This document shows positions 52,813 to 61,449 of a stretch of DNA of 64,000 nucleotides, in pieces. How positions within the stretch are numbered: position 1 is the first letter of the stretch; each line of letters begins with the position of its first letter. This DNA comes from Pseudomonas sp. ZH-FAD (GTDB lineage Bacteria > Pseudomonadota > Gammaproteobacteria > Pseudomonadales > Pseudomonadaceae). The position numbers were made by a program, and so were the translations under genes. The stretch lies in assembly GCF_002803095.1 (NCBI RefSeq), contig NZ_PGLR01000032.1, positions 1 through 64,000 on the forward strand. Direction: 5' to 3'. The notes under the pieces are model-generated. The model was given only the letters and a program-made list of their open reading frames with translations. It had not been told where the DNA came from and made no database searches.

Positions 52813-54033
52813 ATGCAGATCTACAAAGTCGGCGGCGCCGTGCGCGATCGCCTGCTTGGCCGCCCCATCAGTGAAGTGGACTGGGTCGTGGTCGGCGCCA
52901 GCGCCGAGCAGATGCTCGAACTCGGCTATCGCCCGGTGGGCGCCGACTTTCCGGTGTTCCTGCACCCGCAAACGGGCGAGGAATATGCTCTGGCCCGCAC
53001 CGAGCGCAAGAGCGGGCGCGGCTATGGCGGTTTCACCTTCCATGCCAGCCCCGACGTCACCCTGGAACAGGACCTGATCCGCCGCGATCTGACCGTCAAT
53101 GCCATGGCCGAGGACGACCAGGGTAACCTGATCGATCCCTATAACGGCCAGCAGGATCTTGAAGCCCGCATCCTGCGCCACGTTTCCCCGGCATTCGCCG
53201 AAGATCCGCTGCGTGTCTTGCGCGTGGCCCGCTTCGCCGCGCGCTATGCGCCGCTCGGCTTCAGCGTCGCACCAGAAACCCTGGCGCTGATGCGTCAGTT
53301 GGCAGAGTCAGGCGAACTGGCCCACCTCACCGCCGAACGCAGCTGGAAGGAAATCTCCCGCGCCCTGATGGAGCCGCGTCCGGACGTGTTCGTCCAGGTG
53401 CTGCGCGACTGCGGCGCGCTGGCCGCCCTGCTGTCAGAAGTGGACGATCTGTTCGGTGTGCCGCAACCGCAGGCACACCATCCGGAAATCGATACCGGCG
53501 AGCATGTGCTCAGCGTGCTGCGCCAGTGTGCGGAGCACGACCAGCCGCTGAACGTGCGCTGGGCCAGCCTGCTGCATGACGTCGGTAAAGGCCTGACGCC
53601 CGAGGATCAGTGGCCGCGGCATATCGCTCACGAGCAAAAGGGCCTGCGCCTGATCCAGGCCATCAACGAACGCTGCAAAGCGCCCCGTGACTGCGCCGAA
53701 CTGGCAATGCTGGTTGGTGAGTTTCATACCCATGGCCACCGCGCGCTGGAGCTGCGCCCCTCGACGCTACTGGAACTGCTGCAACGCTTCGACGTGTTCC
53801 GCCGCCCGCAGCGCTTCGCCGAATTCGTTGCCGCCTGCGAGATGGATGCACGTGGTCGCCTGGGCCTGGAGCAACGCGAATACCCACAGGGCGCCTACCT
53901 GCTGGGCGCCGCCGAGGCAGCACGGCAGGTACCGGTCAAACCGTTGCTGGAGAAGGGATTCAAGGGTGCAGAGCTGGGCGAGGCGCTCAACCGCGAGCGT
54001 CTGCAGGCGCTCAAGGCCTACAAGGACCAATAG
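52813..54033 (+). CDS. cca: CCA tRNA nucleotidyltransferase with HD domain
   Basis: Adds or repairs the 3' CCA of tRNA. The 406 residues include the class II signature GGAVRDRLLG, the metal pair DWVVVG, and the RRDLTVNAMA and RVLRVARFAAR motifs. A C-terminal HD phosphohydrolase domain follows, with HDVGKG (about 256-261). GGAGG lies 9 nt before the ATG. Confidence 0.96.
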   Translation: MQIYKVGGAVRDRLLGRPISEVDWVVVGASAEQMLELGYRPVGADFPVFLHPQTGEEYALARTERKSGRGYGGFTFHASPDVTLEQDLIRRDLTVNAMAEDDQGNLIDPYNGQQDLEARILRHVSPAFAEDPLRVLRVARFAARYAPLGFSVAPETLALMRQLAESGELAHLTAERSWKEISRALMEPRPDVFVQVLRDCGALAALLSEVDDLFGVPQPQAHHPEIDTGEHVLSVLRQCAEHDQPLNVRWASLLHDVGKGLTPEDQWPRHIAHEQKGLRLIQAINERCKAPRDCAELAMLVGEFHTHGHRALELRPSTLLELLQRFDVFRRPQRFAEFVAACEMDARGRLGLEQREYPQGAYLLGAAEAARQVPVKPLLEKGFKGAELGEALNRERLQALKAYKDQ

Positions 54034-54036
54034 CCT

Positions 54037-54126
54037 GTAGGAGCCGCGCCTCGCAGCGAATTGTGGCCAAGCCGCAAATCTTTCTGAACGGCCACAATCG
54101 CTTTCGCCCCGGGGCGGGGCTCCTAC
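54037..54126. repeat. REP-type inverted pair
   Basis: GTAGGAGCCGCGCC...TTGTGGCC on the left is mirrored by GGCCACAA...GGGGCTCCTAC on the right. It follows the cca stop and may end its transcript. Confidence 0.8.
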
Positions 54127-54156
54127 ACCGATACGCGCGATCAAACAGAAACCAGC

Positions 54157-54218
54157 CGTAGCCCGGATGCAATCCGGGGCGATTCTGAGGCCGCCACCCG
54201 GATTGCATCCGGGCTACG
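54157..54218. repeat. Perfect 22-bp inverted repeat
   Basis: CGTAGCCCGGATGCAATCCGGG (54157-54178) and its exact complement (54197-54218) are separated by 18 bp. The right arm contains the folK stop codon (54214-54216). It belongs to a 'CGTAGCCCGGAT' repeat family I recognise from other Pseudomonas genomes. Confidence 0.85.
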
Positions 54219-54747
54219 CAGGGCGCGTCTGCAGCAGCTCTGCCGGCGTCAGCTCGACACTGCGCCACTGGAAGGCCGCTGGCCATAGCTGCTGATCGAT
54301 CTGCGCCGAAGCCCACAGCTCGGCGAACGAGCGGCCAGCCACCGGGTGCTGCAACTGCGGCGCCAACAGCGCCAGCGGCCAGAGCACGAAGGCGTTCTTG
54401 AGAATTTCCGCGCGCGGCAGGATCAGGCCGTTGAAGTTGCCGACCTGTTCGCCATACAGCAGCACGTCGATGTCCAGCGGCAAACCCTTGCGGTCCGGCG
54501 CGTAGCGGCCATTGTCGGCTTCGATGAATTTCAGGCGGCGGTCCAGCTCCAACAGCGGCAGCTCCGTCTCGCCGACCACCACCAGATTGAAGAAGTTGCC
54601 GCTCTTGATGCCCACCGCATGGCTCTCGAACACCGGCGAGCAGCGCATGTCACTGAGCAGCCCCGCCAACGCATCGAGACCTGCGGTGAGGTGAGCCTCG
54701 CGCTCGACATTGCTGCCGAGGCCGAGAAAGACCCGAGTCAGAGGCAT
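54214..54747 (-). CDS. folK: 2-amino-4-hydroxy-6-hydroxymethyldihydropteridine pyrophosphokinase
   Basis: Pyrophosphorylates hydroxymethyl-dihydropterin in folate synthesis. The 177 residues include GLGSN near the start and the DGR-like RKGLPLDIDVLLYG motif. The C-terminus (about 150-177) extends past the usual fold, and its stop lies inside a repeat. It starts 10 bp inside the end of folB. Confidence 0.93.
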   Translation of the reverse strand: MPLTRVFLGLGSNVEREAHLTAGLDALAGLLSDMRCSPVFESHAVGIKSGNFFNLVVVGETELPLLELDRRLKFIEADNGRYAPDRKGLPLDIDVLLYGEQVGNFNGLILPRAEILKNAFVLWPLALLAPQLQHPVAGRSFAELWASAQIDQQLWPAAFQWRSVELTPAELLQTRPA

Positions 54748-55094
54748 CCGCGCTCGATCTCCACGCCCACGCCACCGCGAGCGGCTGGCACCGCGCCGGG
54801 CTTGGTCAGCTTCAGGCGCATCCAGGGAATGTTGAACTCTTCCATGAGGGTCTGCACCAGCCGTTCGGCGAAGGTTTCGACCAGGATGAACTGCGATTCG
54901 GCCGCGAAGGTCTGAATGCGCGCGGACACGCTGGCGTAGTCGAGCGCCAGGTTGAGGTCATCACCGGCGGCGGCTGGGCGGTTGTCCCAGGCCATCTGCA
55001 GGTCCAGGCGCAGGCACTGGCGAATCTCGCGCTCCCAATCGTAGGCGCCGATCACCGTGTCGACTTCCAGCCCCTCGATAAATACTCTGTCCAC
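54738..55094 (-). CDS. folB: Dihydroneopterin aldolase
   Basis: 118-residue enzyme that cleaves dihydroneopterin to hydroxymethyl-dihydropterin and glycolaldehyde, directly before FolK. Motifs: GLEVDTVIGAYDWERE, LDYASV and LVETFAERL. The GTG start at 55094 has GGAG 7 nt upstream; a longer frame to 55112 lacks this. Overlaps folK by 10 bp. Confidence 0.95.
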   Translation of the reverse strand: MDRVFIEGLEVDTVIGAYDWEREIRQCLRLDLQMAWDNRPAAAGDDLNLALDYASVSARIQTFAAESQFILVETFAERLVQTLMEEFNIPWMRLKLTKPGAVPAARGGVGVEIERGCL

Positions 55095-55169
55095 CCGCAC
55101 TCTCCGCGCCACGACAAGGGCGCTGCACCTCGTTAGAATCGGGCCACCCCATGCCCTGGAATGGCCACC

Positions 55170-55739
55170 ATGTTCTGGCTTCTGGCAATCCTTGCCTACC
55201 TGCTCGGTTCGCTGTCCTTCGCCATCCTGCTCAGCCGACTTGCAGGCGGGCCAGACCCGCGTGCCAGCGGCTCGGGCAACCCCGGCGCCACCAACATGCT
55301 GCGCGTGGCCGGCAAGAAACTCGCCGTGATGACGCTGATCGGCGACCTGCTCAAGGGCCTGCTACCGATCCTGATCGCCAAGCTGCTCGGCCTCAGCCTG
55401 CACCAGCAGGCTTGGATCGGCCTGGCAGCGGTTGTCGGCCATCTTTACCCGCTGTACTTCCGTTTTCGTGGCGGCAAGGGCGTGGCCACTGCCGCCGGCA
55501 TGCTGCTCGGCCTCTACCCACCAGCCGCATTACTCGCCCTGGCGGCCTGGGCCCTGGTATTTCTGCTGACCCGCACCAGCTCTCTGGCCTCGCTGATCGC
55601 CACACCGCTGACGCTACCGCTGCTGGCCTGGCAGCAACCGGCGGCCTTGCTGCCCGCCTGCGTATTGACCGGACTGATCGTCTGGCGCCACCGCAGCAAT
55701 CTGCGTGACCTGTTCGCCGGACGCGAACGGCGCTTTTAA
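55170..55739 (+). CDS. plsY: Acyl-phosphate:glycerol-3-phosphate acyltransferase
   Basis: Integral membrane enzyme that makes lysophosphatidic acid from acyl phosphate. The 189 residues have about five membrane helices and the three family motifs: GSGNPGATN, FRFRGGKGVATA and the HRSNLRDLFAG end. The ATG at 55170 is preferred over one three codons earlier. Divergent from folB. Confidence 0.96.
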   Translation: MFWLLAILAYLLGSLSFAILLSRLAGGPDPRASGSGNPGATNMLRVAGKKLAVMTLIGDLLKGLLPILIAKLLGLSLHQQAWIGLAAVVGHLYPLYFRFRGGKGVATAAGMLLGLYPPAALLALAAWALVFLLTRTSSLASLIATPLTLPLLAWQQPAALLPACVLTGLIVWRHRSNLRDLFAGRERRF

Positions 55740-55758
55740 GCAACCGGTCGGACCGCAA

Positions 55759-55781
55759 ATCGCGGCTGAAGCCGCTCCTAC
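55759..55781. repeat. Single REP unit
   Basis: ATCGCGGCTGAAGCCGCTCCTAC is a standard Pseudomonas REP unit, close in sequence to the right unit at 33048-33072. It lies between the convergent plsY and tsaD genes. Confidence 0.7.
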
Positions 55782-55795
55782 AGAGCCTGGACTCG

Positions 55796-56821
55796 TTAAA
55801 TCGCCGGCAACGACTCCATCGGCCAACGCGCCTGCACCTTGATCGCCAGGTCCTCATGCTGCCCGGCCAGCAAACGCTGGCACCCTGCGTAGGCGATCAT
55901 CGCGCCGTTGTCGGTGCAGAAACGCGGACGCGCGTAGAACACCTTGCCCTTCATTTCGCCCAGCATACGTTCCAGATGCTCACGCAGCGCCTTGTTGGCA
56001 CTCACGCCACCAGCGATGACCAGGCTGTTCAGCCCGCTCTGCTTGAGCGCGCGCTTGCACTTGATGGTCAGAGTCTCGACCACCGCCTGCTGGAAGGCCA
56101 GCGCGATGTCGCGACGGGCTTGGTCGAGGTCGTCACCGCTGTCGCGGCATTGCTGCCAGGTATTGAGCGCAAAGGTCTTGAGGCCGCTGAAGCTGAAATC
56201 CAGCCCCGGGCGATCGGTCATCGGCCGCGGGAAGACGAAGCGCCCCGGCGTGCCCTGCTCGGCCAGCTTGGCGATTTCCGGGCCGCCCGGATAATTCAGC
56301 CCCATCAGCTTGGCGGTCTTGTCGAAGGCCTCACCGGCGGCATCGTCCAGCGACTCGCCCAGCAACTGGTACTGGCCGATGCCATCGACTCGTACCAACT
56401 GGGTGTGGCCGCCGGACACCAACAAGGCGACGAACGGAAAGGCTGGCGGCTGCTCTTCCAGCATCGGCGCCAGCAAATGACCTTCCATATGGTGCACGCC
56501 GATGGCCGGCACGCCCCAGGCAAAGGCCAGCGCCTGCGCGCAGGAGGCACCGACCAGCAGCGCGCCGACCAGGCCGGGCCCCGCCGTGTAGGCCAGAGCG
56601 TCGATGTCGCTGGCCTGCTTGCCCGCTTCGTCCAGCACCTGGCGGATCAGCGGCAGCATGCGCTTGACGTGATCGCGCGAGGCCAACTCCGGCACGACGC
56701 CGCCGTAGACGCGATGCAGGTCGATCTGGCTGAACAGGGCGTCGGCCAGCAGGCCGCGCTCACTGTCATAGAGCGCGACGCCGGTTTCATCGCAGGAGGT
56801 TTCCAATCCCAGTACGAGCAT
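55796..56821 (-). CDS. tsaD: tRNA threonylcarbamoyladenosine transferase catalytic subunit
   Basis: Kae1/YgjD-family protein that attaches threonylcarbamoyl to A37 of ANN-decoding tRNAs. The 341-residue ASKHA protein has the metal-binding histidines H111 and H115 in HHMEGH, and the GGVSANKALR end. The ATG at 56821 is chosen; a frame extended by 11 residues is less likely. Divergent from rpsU, a conserved arrangement in proteobacteria. Confidence 0.97.
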   Translation of the reverse strand: MLVLGLETSCDETGVALYDSERGLLADALFSQIDLHRVYGGVVPELASRDHVKRMLPLIRQVLDEAGKQASDIDALAYTAGPGLVGALLVGASCAQALAFAWGVPAIGVHHMEGHLLAPMLEEQPPAFPFVALLVSGGHTQLVRVDGIGQYQLLGESLDDAAGEAFDKTAKLMGLNYPGGPEIAKLAEQGTPGRFVFPRPMTDRPGLDFSFSGLKTFALNTWQQCRDSGDDLDQARRDIALAFQQAVVETLTIKCKRALKQSGLNSLVIAGGVSANKALREHLERMLGEMKGKVFYARPRFCTDNGAMIAYAGCQRLLAGQHEDLAIKVQARWPMESLPAI

Positions 56822-57024
56822 GGAGCTTGAGCCTTGATTTGCCGCGTGGAACAAAGGCGCGCATGATAAGCGCCGCCCGGCGGAGCGGCCAGCGCTTTTC
56901 GATCAGAGGCCTTTGCATTCCTCGGCTCGAGGGGGTAACATCCGCAACCCTTAAAAACCGACGCAACCCGAGCCATTTGCCGGGAGCGCGTTGAACACCG
57001 GTAATTAACGAAGGTACGACCTGG

Positions 57025-57240
57025 ATGCCAGCCGTCAAAGTTAAAGAGAACGAACCCTTCGACGTAGCCCTGCGTCGTTTCAAGCGCTCCTGCGAAAAAG
57101 CCGGCGTACTGGCTGAAGTCCGTAGCCGCGAATTCTACGAAAAGCCGACCGCTGAGCGTAAGCGCAAAGCCGCTGCCGCTGTTAAGCGTCACGCCAAGAA
57201 AGTGCAGCGCGAGCAGCGTCGCAGCGTTCGCCTGTACTGA
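57025..57240 (+). CDS. rpsU: Ribosomal protein bS21
   Basis: 71-residue basic small-subunit protein with the family start MPAVKVKENEPFDVALRRFK. The ATG has AAGGT upstream. It heads the rpsU-dnaG-rpoD macromolecular-synthesis operon. A ~200-bp upstream region shared with tsaD should contain the main promoter. Confidence 0.97.
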   Translation: MPAVKVKENEPFDVALRRFKRSCEKAGVLAEVRSREFYEKPTAERKRKAAAAVKRHAKKVQREQRRSVRLY

Positions 57241-57260
57241 TACCGCACACGCAACGCTCG

Positions 57261-57283
57261 AATGCCCGGCCTGGCCGGGCATT
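57261..57283 (+). terminator. Hairpin after rpsU
   Basis: Perfect 10-bp stem AATGCCCGGC/GCCGGGCATT with a 3-nt loop, 20 bp after the rpsU stop. No clear T-run follows. It may act with the next hairpin as the partial terminator known between rpsU and dnaG. Confidence 0.65.
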
Positions 57284-57294
57284 GCATTTGAAAG

Positions 57295-57332
57295 ACTCCG
57301 CCTCGCACCTTAGCGAGTGAGCGGAGTTTTTG
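57295..57332 (+). terminator. Terminator between rpsU and dnaG
   Basis: Stem ACTCCGC-CTCGC paired with GCGAG-tga-GCGGAGT (12 bp with a bulge), then TTTTTGCTTTT. It is a rho-independent terminator that probably reduces dnaG relative to rpsU transcript. Confidence 0.85.
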
Positions 57333-57386
57333 CTTTTCTACCCATCCGTTGTCCCGCGCTTGCGCCGGGCAGTATGCTGAGCGCCT

Positions 57387-59387
57387 ATGGCCGGCCTGAT
57401 CCCGCAATCCTTCATCGATGACCTGCTCAACCGCACCGACATCGTCGATGTGGTGAGTTCGCGCATCCAGCTGAAGAAGACCGGCAAGAACTACAGCGCC
57501 TGCTGCCCGTTCCACAAGGAAAAGACCCCCTCCTTCACCGTCAGCCCGGACAAGCAGTTCTACTACTGCTTCGGCTGCGGCGCCGGCGGCAATGCCCTCG
57601 GCTTCGTCATGGACCACGATCAACTGGAATTCCCCCAGGCGATCGAGGAGCTGGCCAAACGCGCCGGCATGGACGTGCCGCGCGAAGAAAGCGGCCGCGG
57701 ACACAAACCCAGACAGCCGGTCGACTCACCGCTCTACCCGCTGCTCAATGCCGCCGCCGAGCACTATCGCCAGGCGCTGAAAAGCCATCCACAGCGCAAG
57801 TACGCGGTGGACTACCTCAAGGGCCGCGGCCTGACCGGCGAAATCGCCCGCGACTTCGGCATCGGCTTCGCCCCACCCGGCTGGGACAACCTGCTCAAGC
57901 AACTGGGCGCCGACGCCCTGCAGCAGAAGGTCATGATCGACGCCGGCCTGCTGATCGAGAACGCCGAGAACGGCAGGCGCTACGACCGCTTCCGCGACCG
58001 CATCATGTTCCCCATCCGCGACAGCCGCGGTCGGGTGATCGCCTTCGGTGGCCGGGTGCTGGGCGACGACAAGCCCAAGTACCTGAACTCGCCGGAAACC
58101 CCGGTGTTCCACAAGGGTCAGGAGCTCTACGGCCTCTACGAGGCGCGCAAACACAACCGCGATCTCGACGAGATCATGGTGGTCGAAGGCTACATGGACG
58201 TCATCGCCCTCGCCCAGCAGGGCCTGCGCAATGCCGTGGCGACCCTGGGCACGGCCACCAGCGAAGAGCACCTCAAGCGCCTGTTCCGCATCGTGCCCAG
58301 CGTGCTGTTCTGCTTCGACGGCGACGCTGCCGGGCGCAACGCCGCCTGGCGCGCCCTGGAGTCCACCCTGTCGAGCCTGCAGGACGGTCGCCGCGCACGC
58401 TTTCTGTTCCTGCCCGACGGCGAAGACCCGGACACCCTGGTGCGCGCCGAGGGCACCGACGCCTTCCGCGCACGCATCAACCAGCACGCGCAACCGCTGG
58501 CCGACTACTTCTTCCAGCAACTGTGCGAAGAAGCCGACCCGCGCTCACTGGAAGGCAAGGCACACCTGGTGACCCTGGCCGCGCCGTTGATCGACAAGAT
58601 TCCCGGCAACAACCTGCGCGCCCTGATGCGTCAGCGCCTGAGCGAGATCACCGGCCTTTCCGGCGAAGCGCTGAGCCAGGTCGCCAGTGCCCCGCGCAGT
58701 CACGCGCCGAGCACCACCAGTCAGGCGCCCAGCGGCGATTACCCTGATTACGGCGACATCCCCGACAGCGCCTACTACGACAACCTGCCGGACGTCGGCG
58801 GTTACGAGCAGCCCGCACCGCCCCAGCAGCACTACGAGCGCAGCAACGAAGGCGGCAAGGGCAGCTGGAAAAAAGATGGCGGCGGCAAGTGGAACAAGAA
58901 GGGCAAGGGCGATTTCGCCCCACGTGCCCCGCGCACTGCCGTGAGCGTCGAATCACCGCACCTGATCGCACTGCGCACGCTGCTACACCATCCGCACCTG
59001 GCGCAGAAGGTCGAAGATGTCAGCCATTTCGCCGACGAAGACGACACCTACGCTCAGCTTCTCGTGGCCTTGGTCGGTGCCCTGCAGAAAACGCCCAACC
59101 TGCGTTCGCTGCAACTGATCGCCCGCTGGCACGGCACCGAACAAGGTCGCCTGCTGCGGGCGCTGGCGGAGAAAGAATGGCTGATCCAGGGTGACAACCT
59201 TGAACAGCAGTTTTTCGACACCATTACTACACTTGCAAATAGCCAATCGCAGAGGCGGCGTGAAAAGGCGCTCCGCAGCATCATTCATAAAAGCCCCAGC
59301 GAGCTCACAGACGAGGAGAAGACATTGCTCAGAGAGCACTACAGCCTGACCTCCTCACCGAGCAGCAAGTCCCCAACTGGCGCCTAA
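57387..59387 (+). CDS. dnaG: DNA primase
   Basis: Makes RNA primers at the replication fork. The 666 residues: N-terminal zinc finger with C40, H43, C61 and C64, a TOPRIM core (VVEGYMDVIAL near 265-275, and CFDGDAAGR), then a linker of about 80 residues rich in Ser, Pro, Gly and Lys (about 430-515, with a GGKGSWKKDGGGKWNKKGKG-like stretch), and a C-terminal helicase-binding domain. Longer than the E. coli primase because of that linker. Confidence 0.97.
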   Translation: MAGLIPQSFIDDLLNRTDIVDVVSSRIQLKKTGKNYSACCPFHKEKTPSFTVSPDKQFYYCFGCGAGGNALGFVMDHDQLEFPQAIEELAKRAGMDVPREESGRGHKPRQPVDSPLYPLLNAAAEHYRQALKSHPQRKYAVDYLKGRGLTGEIARDFGIGFAPPGWDNLLKQLGADALQQKVMIDAGLLIENAENGRRYDRFRDRIMFPIRDSRGRVIAFGGRVLGDDKPKYLNSPETPVFHKGQELYGLYEARKHNRDLDEIMVVEGYMDVIALAQQGLRNAVATLGTATSEEHLKRLFRIVPSVLFCFDGDAAGRNAAWRALESTLSSLQDGRRARFLFLPDGEDPDTLVRAEGTDAFRARINQHAQPLADYFFQQLCEEADPRSLEGKAHLVTLAAPLIDKIPGNNLRALMRQRLSEITGLSGEALSQVASAPRSHAPSTTSQAPSGDYPDYGDIPDSAYYDNLPDVGGYEQPAPPQQHYERSNEGGKGSWKKDGGGKWNKKGKGDFAPRAPRTAVSVESPHLIALRTLLHHPHLAQKVEDVSHFADEDDTYAQLLVALVGALQKTPNLRSLQLIARWHGTEQGRLLRALAEKEWLIQGDNLEQQFFDTITTLANSQSQRRREKALRSIIHKSPSELTDEEKTLLREHYSLTSSPSSKSPTGA

Positions 59388-59395
59388 AGCCAAAA

Positions 59396-59413
59396 CCGAG
59401 GTATAATCCTCGG
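59396..59413. promoter_or_regulatory. Hairpin with TATAAT loop between dnaG and rpoD
   Basis: CCGAGG-TATAAT-CCTCGG: a 6-bp stem whose loop is an exact -10 hexamer, flanked by AAAA and TTTT. It could be an RNA processing or attenuation element, or part of an rpoD promoter. No -35 box is seen at the right distance (59379-59384 is GGCGCC). Confidence 0.5.
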
Positions 59414-59454
59414 CTTGTTTTCAGCCCGCCAAGACCTTCAGTGGATAGGGTGTT

Positions 59455-61302
59455 ATGTCCGTAAAAGCGCAGCAGCAATCTCGTATCAAAGAGTTGATCA
59501 CCCTGGGTCGTGAGCAGAAGTATCTGACTTACGCAGAGGTCAACGACCACTTGCCTGAGGACATTTCAGATCCTGAGCAGGTGGAAGACATCATCCGCAT
59601 GATCAATGACATGGGGATCCCGGTACACGAGAGTGCTCCGGATGCAGACGCCCTGATGCTGGCCGATGCCGACACCGACGAGGCTGCAGCCGAAGAAGCC
59701 GCTGCCGCCCTCGCCGCCGTCGAGACCGATATCGGCCGCACCACTGACCCGGTGCGCATGTACATGCGCGAAATGGGCACCGTGGAACTGCTGACCCGCG
59801 AAGGCGAGATCGAAATCGCCAAACGCATCGAGGAAGGCATCCGCGAAGTCATGAGCGCCATCGCTCACTTCCCCGGCACCGTCGACGGCATCCTCGCCGA
59901 GTACACCCGCGTCACCACCGAGGGCGGCCGTCTGGCCGAAGTCCTCAGTGGCTACATCGACCCGGATGACGGCAGCGTGCCTGACGAAGCCGCCGCCCCC
60001 GTTCCCGTCAAGGAAGGCGCCGCCGCTGAAGAAAGCGACGACGAAGAAGAAGACGAGAGCGGCGACGACGAGGAAGAAGAAGGCGATGGCGGCCCGGACC
60101 CGGAAGAAGCGGCTCGCCGCTTCACTGCCGTGGCCGAGCAGCAGGACAAAGTCCTCAAGGCGCTGAAGAAGCATGGTCGTGGCAGCAAGCAGGCCACCGA
60201 AGAGCTGGCCACCCTGGCCGAGCTGTTCATGCCGATCAAGCTGGTGCCCAAGCAGTACGACGCCCTGGTTACCCAGGTGCGCGACGCCCTCGACCGTCTG
60301 CGTGCGCAAGAACGCGCCATCATGCAGCTGTGCGTACGTGATGCGCGCATGCCGCGTGCCGACTTCCTGCGCCTGTTCCCGGGCAACGAAATCGATATGG
60401 ATTGGGCCGCCGACCTGGCCAAGGGCAAGGCCAAGTACGCCGAAGCCCTGGGCAACCTGCAGGGCGACATCCAGCGCTGCCAGCAGAAGCTGGCCGACCT
60501 GGAAGCCGAGTGCAGCCTGAGCCTGGCCGAGATCAAGGACATCAACCGGCGCATGTCCATCGGTGAAGCGAAAGCTCGCCGCGCCAAGAAGGAAATGGTC
60601 GAGGCAAACCTGCGTCTGGTCATCTCCATCGCCAAGAAGTACACCAACCGCGGCCTGCAGTTCCTCGACCTGATCCAGGAAGGCAACATCGGCCTGATGA
60701 AGGCGGTGGACAAGTTCGAATACCGTCGCGGCTACAAGTTCTCGACCTACGCCACCTGGTGGATTCGCCAGGCGATCACCCGTTCGATCGCCGACCAGGC
60801 GCGCACCATCCGTATTCCGGTGCACATGATCGAGACCATCAACAAGCTCAACCGCATCTCCCGTCAGATGCTTCAGGAAATGGGTCGCGAGCCCACTCCG
60901 GAAGAGCTGGGTGAACGCATGGAAATGCCCGAGGACAAGATCCGCAAGGTATTGAAGATCGCCAAAGAGCCGATCTCCATGGAAACCCCGATTGGCGACG
61001 ACGAAGACTCGCATCTGGGCGACTTCATCGAGGACAGCACCATGCAGTCCCCGATCGACGTAGCCACGGTCGAAAGCCTCAAGGAAGCCACTCGCGAAGT
61101 ACTGGCCGGCCTCACTGCCCGTGAAGCCAAGGTCCTGCGCATGCGCTTCGGTATCGACATGAACACCGACCACACCCTCGAGGAAGTCGGCAAGCAGTTC
61201 GATGTCACCCGTGAGCGTATCCGTCAGATCGAAGCCAAGGCGCTGCGCAAGCTGCGCCACCCGACGCGAAGCGAGCATCTGCGCTCCTTCCTCGACGAGT
61301 GA
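59455..61302 (+). CDS. rpoD: RNA polymerase primary sigma factor (sigma-70)
   Basis: 615 residues: region 1.1, region 1.2, a non-conserved insert with a very acidic stretch (about 184-219, mostly Glu and Asp), region 2 with the promoter-melting segment YATWWIRQAI (about 432-441), region 3, and region 4 with the -35-binding helix-turn-helix (about 575-595). The ATG follows GGATAGGGTGTT, a modest ribosome-binding site. Confidence 0.98.
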   Translation: MSVKAQQQSRIKELITLGREQKYLTYAEVNDHLPEDISDPEQVEDIIRMINDMGIPVHESAPDADALMLADADTDEAAAEEAAAALAAVETDIGRTTDPVRMYMREMGTVELLTREGEIEIAKRIEEGIREVMSAIAHFPGTVDGILAEYTRVTTEGGRLAEVLSGYIDPDDGSVPDEAAAPVPVKEGAAAEESDDEEEDESGDDEEEEGDGGPDPEEAARRFTAVAEQQDKVLKALKKHGRGSKQATEELATLAELFMPIKLVPKQYDALVTQVRDALDRLRAQERAIMQLCVRDARMPRADFLRLFPGNEIDMDWAADLAKGKAKYAEALGNLQGDIQRCQQKLADLEAECSLSLAEIKDINRRMSIGEAKARRAKKEMVEANLRLVISIAKKYTNRGLQFLDLIQEGNIGLMKAVDKFEYRRGYKFSTYATWWIRQAITRSIADQARTIRIPVHMIETINKLNRISRQMLQEMGREPTPEELGERMEMPEDKIRKVLKIAKEPISMETPIGDDEDSHLGDFIEDSTMQSPIDVATVESLKEATREVLAGLTAREAKVLRMRFGIDMNTDHTLEEVGKQFDVTRERIRQIEAKALRKLRHPTRSEHLRSFLDE

Positions 61303-61308
61303 TACCAG

Positions 61309-61332
61309 AACCCCCGGCCCAGGCCGGGGGTT
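61309..61332 (+). terminator. Terminator after rpoD
   Basis: Perfect 11-bp stem AACCCCCGGCC/GGCCGGGGGTT with a 2-nt loop, followed by TTGCTTTC. Ends the rpsU-dnaG-rpoD operon. Confidence 0.92.
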
Positions 61333-61449
61333 TTGCTTTCTAGGCAGTGCGCCCGGCCAGCCAAAGGCAGCGCAGACGCTGCAATCAAACTGCCATCCCG
61401 GCATGGCCGATCTACACTACGACGATACTGATCGCGAAACGAGGCCGTT

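Noticed and set aside
51397..53181. 594-codon minus-strand frame across spoVR and the start of cca
   Set aside because: It spans the junction of two conserved plus-strand genes, which a real gene would be unlikely to do.
54034..54218. CRISPR-like array suggested by repeated GTAGGAG and GTAGCCC units
   Set aside because: Units are paired palindromes in opposite orientation, without regular spacers or cas genes.
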